From assembly GCA_943331855.1 (NCBI GenBank), contig CALQNE010000128.1:1-9527 (forward strand): a stretch of DNA of 9,527 nt, given 5' to 3'. The notes beneath the pieces were generated by a model that worked only from the letters and a program-made list of their open reading frames with translations, was not told the DNA's origin and made no database searches. The position numbers and the translations under genes are program-made. This DNA comes from Bordetella parapertussis (GTDB taxonomy: Bacteria; Pseudomonadota; Gammaproteobacteria; Burkholderiales; Burkholderiaceae_B). Below are positions 6,491 through 9,527 of this stretch, in pieces; position 1 is the first letter of the stretch; every line of letters starts with the position of its first letter.

Positions 6491-6501
6491 AGGTTAAACC
6501 T
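6491..6501. promoter_or_regulatory. Interrupted palindrome overlapping the minus-strand -10
   Basis: AGGTT-A-AACCT is a perfect dyad of two 5-bp arms around one base. It covers the -10 candidate of the lyase promoter, a position suited to repression. Confidence 0.3.
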
Positions 6502-6520
6502 ATGGCGAATCTTATGTCAA
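6491..6520 (-). promoter_or_regulatory. Candidate sigma-70 promoter for the lyase-MmgE/PrpD operon
   Basis: On the minus strand a perfect -35 TTGACA (6520-6515) is followed after 18 nt by TAACCT (6496-6491), which keeps the T, A and final T of the -10 consensus. It would give a leader of about 55 nt before the ATG at 6428. The -35 is strong and the -10 weak. Confidence 0.5.
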
Positions 6521-6552
6521 CGTTCGTACCACATAGCGAAATATGCCTTCGG

Positions 6553-6581
6553 TTGACAAGGCTGAGGCTAAGACCTAGGAT
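6553..6581 (+). promoter_or_regulatory. Candidate sigma-70 promoter for tctBA and its receptor gene
   Basis: A perfect -35 TTGACA (6553-6558) is followed, after exactly 17 nt, by TAGGAT (6576-6581; four of six consensus bases). The predicted start is about 95 nt before the tctB start. A 5-bp inverted repeat, GCCTT/AAGGC (6545-6549 and 6558-6562), brackets the -35. The promoter points away from the lyase promoter, with 32 nt between the two -35 boxes. Confidence 0.6.
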
Positions 6582-6681
6582 TGCTACAAACACGGGCCTG
6601 AGCAAACCGACACTCGACGAACGCACACAAAATGGTGCGCCGCACAGAGAATTTAAGCTCAGATAATAATAAGGAGACATC

Positions 6682-7140
6682 TTGAACGCAGAACGCGTCG
6701 GCAGCCTGTTTTGGCTTCTTTTTGGCGCAGCCGCCGTTTATGGCTCGCTTGATCTTGGCATCGGCACAATGGGCGCCCCTGGGTCAGGCTTTCTAACCTG
6801 CGTCGCTGGGAGCTTTGTTTCCCTGATGGCTCTCATGTTGTTTATTCAGTCCTTCAAAGGCGATCCAGCCGCACAAACGCGGGTAGCCGACTTGTGGGCG
6901 GGCTGCAATTGGTGGCGTGCCGTGGCAATCTCGGCGCTCATCATCCTGTTTATCTTGGCCTTCGAGACGCTCGGTTTCTTTTTATGTAGCTTTATTTTGC
7001 TGCTGATCATCATGCGTTGGCTTGAAGGTCTGAGTTGGAAAACGTCAATCCTCGTGCCCGTTATCGCAATTGGGTGCACGTACGTCCTTTTCAAAACCAT
7101 TCTAAAAATCTCGCTTCCCGCGGGAATTTTTGGCTTCTGA
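6682..7140 (+). CDS. tctB: Tripartite tricarboxylate transporter small membrane subunit TctB, 152 aa
   Basis: This is the small, poorly conserved membrane subunit of a TTT importer. Four hydrophobic segments are visible at about residues 5-25, 35-55, 75-102 and 113-132. Family marks are GIGTMGAPGSGFL early (the usual GxGxxGPGFFP-like stretch) and the C-terminal LPAGIFGF. The length is typical. The start is a TTG at 6682: AAGGAG lies 5 nt upstream and no in-frame ATG is close enough to fit, so a non-ATG start is well supported. It is the first gene of a unit with tctA (15-nt gap) and a receptor gene. It acts in the inner membrane together with TctA, presumably using the ion gradient, and receives substrate from a Bug/TctC protein. 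Confidence 0.93.
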   Translation: MNAERVGSLFWLLFGAAAVYGSLDLGIGTMGAPGSGFLTCVAGSFVSLMALMLFIQSFKGDPAAQTRVADLWAGCNWWRAVAISALIILFILAFETLGFFLCSFILLLIIMRWLEGLSWKTSILVPVIAIGCTYVLFKTILKISLPAGIFGF

Positions 7141-7155
7141 GGCTAGCACTTCGCC

Positions 7156-8670
7156 ATGGATTTAGCAGACAACCTCATCACCGGTTTTTCAGTCGCCTTT
7201 CAACCACACAATATTTTCTTTTGTTTCGTGGGCGTGTTGATTGGTACCCTGATCGGTGTACTTCCCGGTATTGGTCCTGTCGGCGCGATGTCGATTTTGT
7301 TGCCTGTCACCTTTGGCATTTCACCGGTGACCGCAATCATTATGCTGTCAGGGATTTACTATGGCGCGCAATATGGTGGGTCAACCACCTCGATTCTCGT
7401 CGGAATACCGGGCGAAGCCGCCTCGGTGGTGACGATGCTTGACGGTCATCAAATGGCTTTGCAAGGGCGGGCCGGACCCGCGCTGGGCATTGCTGCCTTC
7501 GGCTCCTTTATCGCGGGCACACTCGGCATCATTGGGCTCATGCTATTGGCACCACCGCTGGCCTCAATCGCCTTGAAGTTTGGGCCGCCTGAATATTTTG
7601 CGCTGATGATTATGGGCCTGGTGATCTTGACCTATCTCGCGCAGAAATCAATGGCGAAATCGCTCATGATGGCCGGTGTCGGCGTGCTGGCCGGGGTTGT
7701 TGGGCTTGACACCATGACGGGGTTACCCCGCTTTACCTTTGGCGTCTCTGACCTGCTTGATGGGATCGGCATTGCCCCCTTAGCCATGGGTTTATTCGGG
7801 GTCTCTGAAATTTTATTAAATGTCGAAAAAACCATTAAGCAAAGTGTCGTGGTTAGCCAGGTCAAGAACTTGCTGCCCAGCCGACAAGACTGGAAAGAAT
7901 CCTTCGCGCCCATCATGCGTGGCTCGTTTTCAGGATTCTTACTGGGCATCTTGCCAGGTGGCGGTGCAGTGCTTGCCTCGTTTATTTCATATGGTACCGA
8001 AAAGCGTATATCAAAAACGCCCGAAAAATTTGGTCATGGCGCAATCGCTGGCGTAGCGGGCCCCGAAGCAGCAAACAACGCAGCCGCACAGGCCGCGTTT
8101 ATTCCCTTACTGACGCTCGGGATCCCTGCTAACGCGGTGATGGGGATTTTGCTCGGAGCGCTGATGATTCATGGCATCACGCCGGGCCCACTAATGATTC
8201 AAAAGAACCCTGAGCTCTTTTGGGGCACAGTAACCAGCATGTATCTTGGCAACGCTATGTTGCTGGTGCTCAACCTGCCGCTGATTGGCCTGTGGGTGCG
8301 CTTACTGCGTGTGCGCTACGCCGTATTGTTTCCGTTGATTTTATTTATTGCGCTGATTGGTGCTTACGTCATCAATGGTAGCGAGATGGATCTTTATCTG
8401 ATGCTGTTCTTTGGTGTCGTCGGCTACCTCATGCGCAAATTTGACTACGAACCTGCTCCCTTGATCCTGGCCTACGTTTTAAGTCCAATCCTTGAAGACT
8501 CTCTGCGTCAGTCTTTGATTATTTCGAGTGGCAGTATGGGGATTTTTGTGAGTCGACCCATCGCGGCGGGCTTTCTGTTTATCTCGGTGTTGCTGCTGAT
8601 CAGTGCGGTACTCCCAGCGATCCGTAAAAAACGCAGTGCGTTAGTCGCTTCGGCCGATGACAATGCATAG
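7156..8670 (+). CDS. tctA: Tripartite tricarboxylate transporter large membrane subunit TctA, 504 aa
   Basis: This is the large permease subunit of the TTT importer, full length for the family and hydrophobic nearly throughout, with roughly 10-12 membrane segments. The hallmark loop GVLPGIGP is at 34-41, and its counterpart in the second half, GILPGGGA, lies at about 262-270, as expected for the internally duplicated TctA fold. YGAQYGGSTTSILVGIPGEA (69-88) with DGHQMA, and the GPEAANNAAA stretch at about 300-310, are also typical. It forms the transport path for the carboxylate. The start at 7156 lacks a close ribosome-binding site: GAGG at 7139-7142 is 13 nt away and overlaps the tctB stop. 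Translation is probably coupled to tctB. The receptor gene follows after 24 nt without a terminator. Confidence 0.96.
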   Translation: MDLADNLITGFSVAFQPHNIFFCFVGVLIGTLIGVLPGIGPVGAMSILLPVTFGISPVTAIIMLSGIYYGAQYGGSTTSILVGIPGEAASVVTMLDGHQMALQGRAGPALGIAAFGSFIAGTLGIIGLMLLAPPLASIALKFGPPEYFALMIMGLVILTYLAQKSMAKSLMMAGVGVLAGVVGLDTMTGLPRFTFGVSDLLDGIGIAPLAMGLFGVSEILLNVEKTIKQSVVVSQVKNLLPSRQDWKESFAPIMRGSFSGFLLGILPGGGAVLASFISYGTEKRISKTPEKFGHGAIAGVAGPEAANNAAAQAAFIPLLTLGIPANAVMGILLGALMIHGITPGPLMIQKNPELFWGTVTSMYLGNAMLLVLNLPLIGLWVRLLRVRYAVLFPLILFIALIGAYVINGSEMDLYLMLFFGVVGYLMRKFDYEPAPLILAYVLSPILEDSLRQSLIISSGSMGIFVSRPIAAGFLFISVLLLISAVLPAIRKKRSALVASADDNA

Positions 8671-8694
8671 GACTAATTAAGTTAAAGGACAACG

Positions 8695-9527
8695 ATGAAA
8701 CTGAGCAATCATTTACAACTAGGCGCACTTTACTTAATGCTAGGCGGTGGTTTAATCGCAAGCGGCCCAGCCCATGCAAAATATCCCGACAAGCCCATCA
8801 CCATGTACATTGCCTTTGCTGCCGGCGGCACAACCGACATCACTGGCCGCGCCTTAGCGCAAGGCATTGAAAAAATACTAGGCGTGCCCGTTGCGATTGA
8901 GAACAAAGGCGGTGGCGGCGCTACCGTCGCAAATGGCTTACTCGCAAGCAAAAAACCTGATGGTTACACCTTACTGGTCTCGTCGGTCGGATCCATCACC
9001 ATGCGACCATTGCTTGTCAAACTTGCCTACAACGCTCAGAGTTTTCGTCCTCTGATGCAATACAGCTATTACATCGGCGGGCTGGTCGTAAATGCCGATT
9101 CGCCAATCAAAACGGTAGATCAATTTGTTGAATACGCAAAGAAAAATCCTGGACTGACCTACTCGTCTAGCGGCCCACATACGCAACAACAAATCGGCGT
9201 TGAATCTTTCGCGCGCTGCAAGGGCCTAGTGTTTAAGCATATGCCTACCAAGGGTGGCTCGACCGCCAATACAGCCTTAATGGGTAAGCATGTAGATTTT
9301 GTTGCGGGCTCCGGATCGCATATCCCTTTAGTTGAACAAGGTCAGTTTCGCGAATTAGTCACCTTTCACGTTGAGGACCGCGACCCTAAACGTCCGGATA
9401 TCCCTGTGATGAAAGATATCGGCTGCCCGCCCACCAATCCACCAAGTGGGATGATTGTGGTAGCGCCGGCTGGCTTACCTAACGATATCGCAGCCACCTT
9501 AGAGGCAGCACTGAAACAAGTGGCCGA
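8695..9527 (+). CDS. tctC: Bug/TctC-family receptor of the tctBA operon, cysteine-pair subtype, cut by right edge
   Basis: The reading frame is open from the ATG at 8695 to the window edge (277 complete codons, no stop); some 40-50 C-terminal residues should lie outside. Residues 1-28 are a signal peptide (cut after AHA), and the mature chain starts KYPDKPITMYIAFAAGGTTD. Then come ENKGGGGATVANG (69-81), KKPDGYTLL (86-94), RCKGLVFKHMPTKGG (174-188), MGKHVDF (196-202), GSGSHIPLV and DIGC. Cys175 and Cys244 correspond to Cys176 and Cys244 of the receptor at 2179, of which it is a close paralogue. AAAGGA lies 5 nt before the start. Position directly after tctBA makes it the dedicated periplasmic receptor of this TTT transporter; the gene symbol rests on that position. 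The ligand is unknown but is likely an acid handled by the divergent lyase and MmgE/PrpD enzymes. Confidence 0.93.
   Translation, partial: MKLSNHLQLGALYLMLGGGLIASGPAHAKYPDKPITMYIAFAAGGTTDITGRALAQGIEKILGVPVAIENKGGGGATVANGLLASKKPDGYTLLVSSVGSITMRPLLVKLAYNAQSFRPLMQYSYYIGGLVVNADSPIKTVDQFVEYAKKNPGLTYSSSGPHTQQQIGVESFARCKGLVFKHMPTKGGSTANTALMGKHVDFVAGSGSHIPLVEQGQFRELVTFHVEDRDPKRPDIPVMKDIGCPPTNPPSGMIVVAPAGLPNDIAATLEAALKQVA

Noticed and set aside
3180..6529. The heptamer TTCGTAC occurring in both the hydrolase promoter (3180-3186) and the tctB/lyase control region (6523-6529)
   Set aside because: A 7-base match is expected by chance in a window of this size, and only the first copy is part of a perfect palindrome.
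6635..6645. Dyad GTGCG-C-CGCAC in the tctB leader
   Set aside because: Five-base arms around one base are common by chance, it cannot form a stable hairpin at full length, and it overlaps no promoter element.
6469..6680. Open frames on both strands within the divergent promoter region (65 and 63 codons)
   Set aside because: They cover the two TTGACA promoters, the plus-strand frame has no Shine-Dalgarno sequence, and their translations look random.
7035..7442. A 135-codon plus-strand frame spanning the tctB-tctA junction
   Set aside because: It overlaps two clear membrane-protein genes in a different frame, and its arginine-rich translation is that of a shadow frame.
1..9527. tRNA or rRNA genes, CRISPR arrays, insertion sequences, phage genes
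   Set aside because: I looked for repeats with regular spacing, transposase-like proteins, terminal inverted repeats and cloverleaf structures and found none.

Overview
The window looks like a chromosomal piece from a betaproteobacterium, most likely Burkholderiales (Alcaligenaceae-like). The main reason is that it holds four extracytoplasmic solute receptors of the Bug (TctC) family within 9.5 kb, a density typical of Bordetella and its relatives, together with a TctB/TctA tripartite tricarboxylate transporter (TTT) pair. Base composition is moderate. I see no mobile element, RNA gene or CRISPR array. No gene looks broken; two Bug genes are merely cut by the window edges.

Layout. (1) 1-913, minus strand: a small carboxymuconolactone-decarboxylase-like protein followed by a Bug receptor that runs off the left edge. 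(2) 914-1169: a divergent intergenic region with several inverted repeats. (3) 1170-3153, plus strand: two Bug receptors in tandem. (4) 3154-3307: a regulatory-looking gap with a 12-bp palindrome, a perfect TATAAT box and a leader inverted repeat. It is followed by a dienelactone-hydrolase family enzyme (3308-3976). (5) 3994-4059: a strong terminator that should work in both directions, plus a second hairpin, between convergent genes. (6) 4072-6428, minus strand: an HMG-CoA-lyase-like enzyme followed by an MmgE/PrpD-family enzyme, 14 nt apart. (7) 6429-6681: a divergent promoter region with two perfect TTGACA boxes pointing apart. (8) 6682 to the right edge, plus strand: tctB, tctA and a Bug/TctC receptor cut by the right edge.

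How it may work together. TctB and TctA form the membrane part of a TTT carboxylate importer. The receptor just downstream of tctA is its obvious periplasmic partner. The receptor at 2179-3153 is a close paralogue of it and may feed the same channel. The divergent lyase and MmgE/PrpD genes look like the catabolic arm for the imported, probably branched or tricarboxylic, acid. The exact substrate cannot be read from the sequence, and no CoA ligase, CoA transferase or regulator gene is inside the window.

Nothing here is plainly a new type of system. The points most worth a second look are: the lyase, whose two usual active-site acids are both altered (Asp to Glu, Glu to Gln); a Bug subfamily with a shared pair of cysteines; and the symmetric control regions between divergent transcription units.
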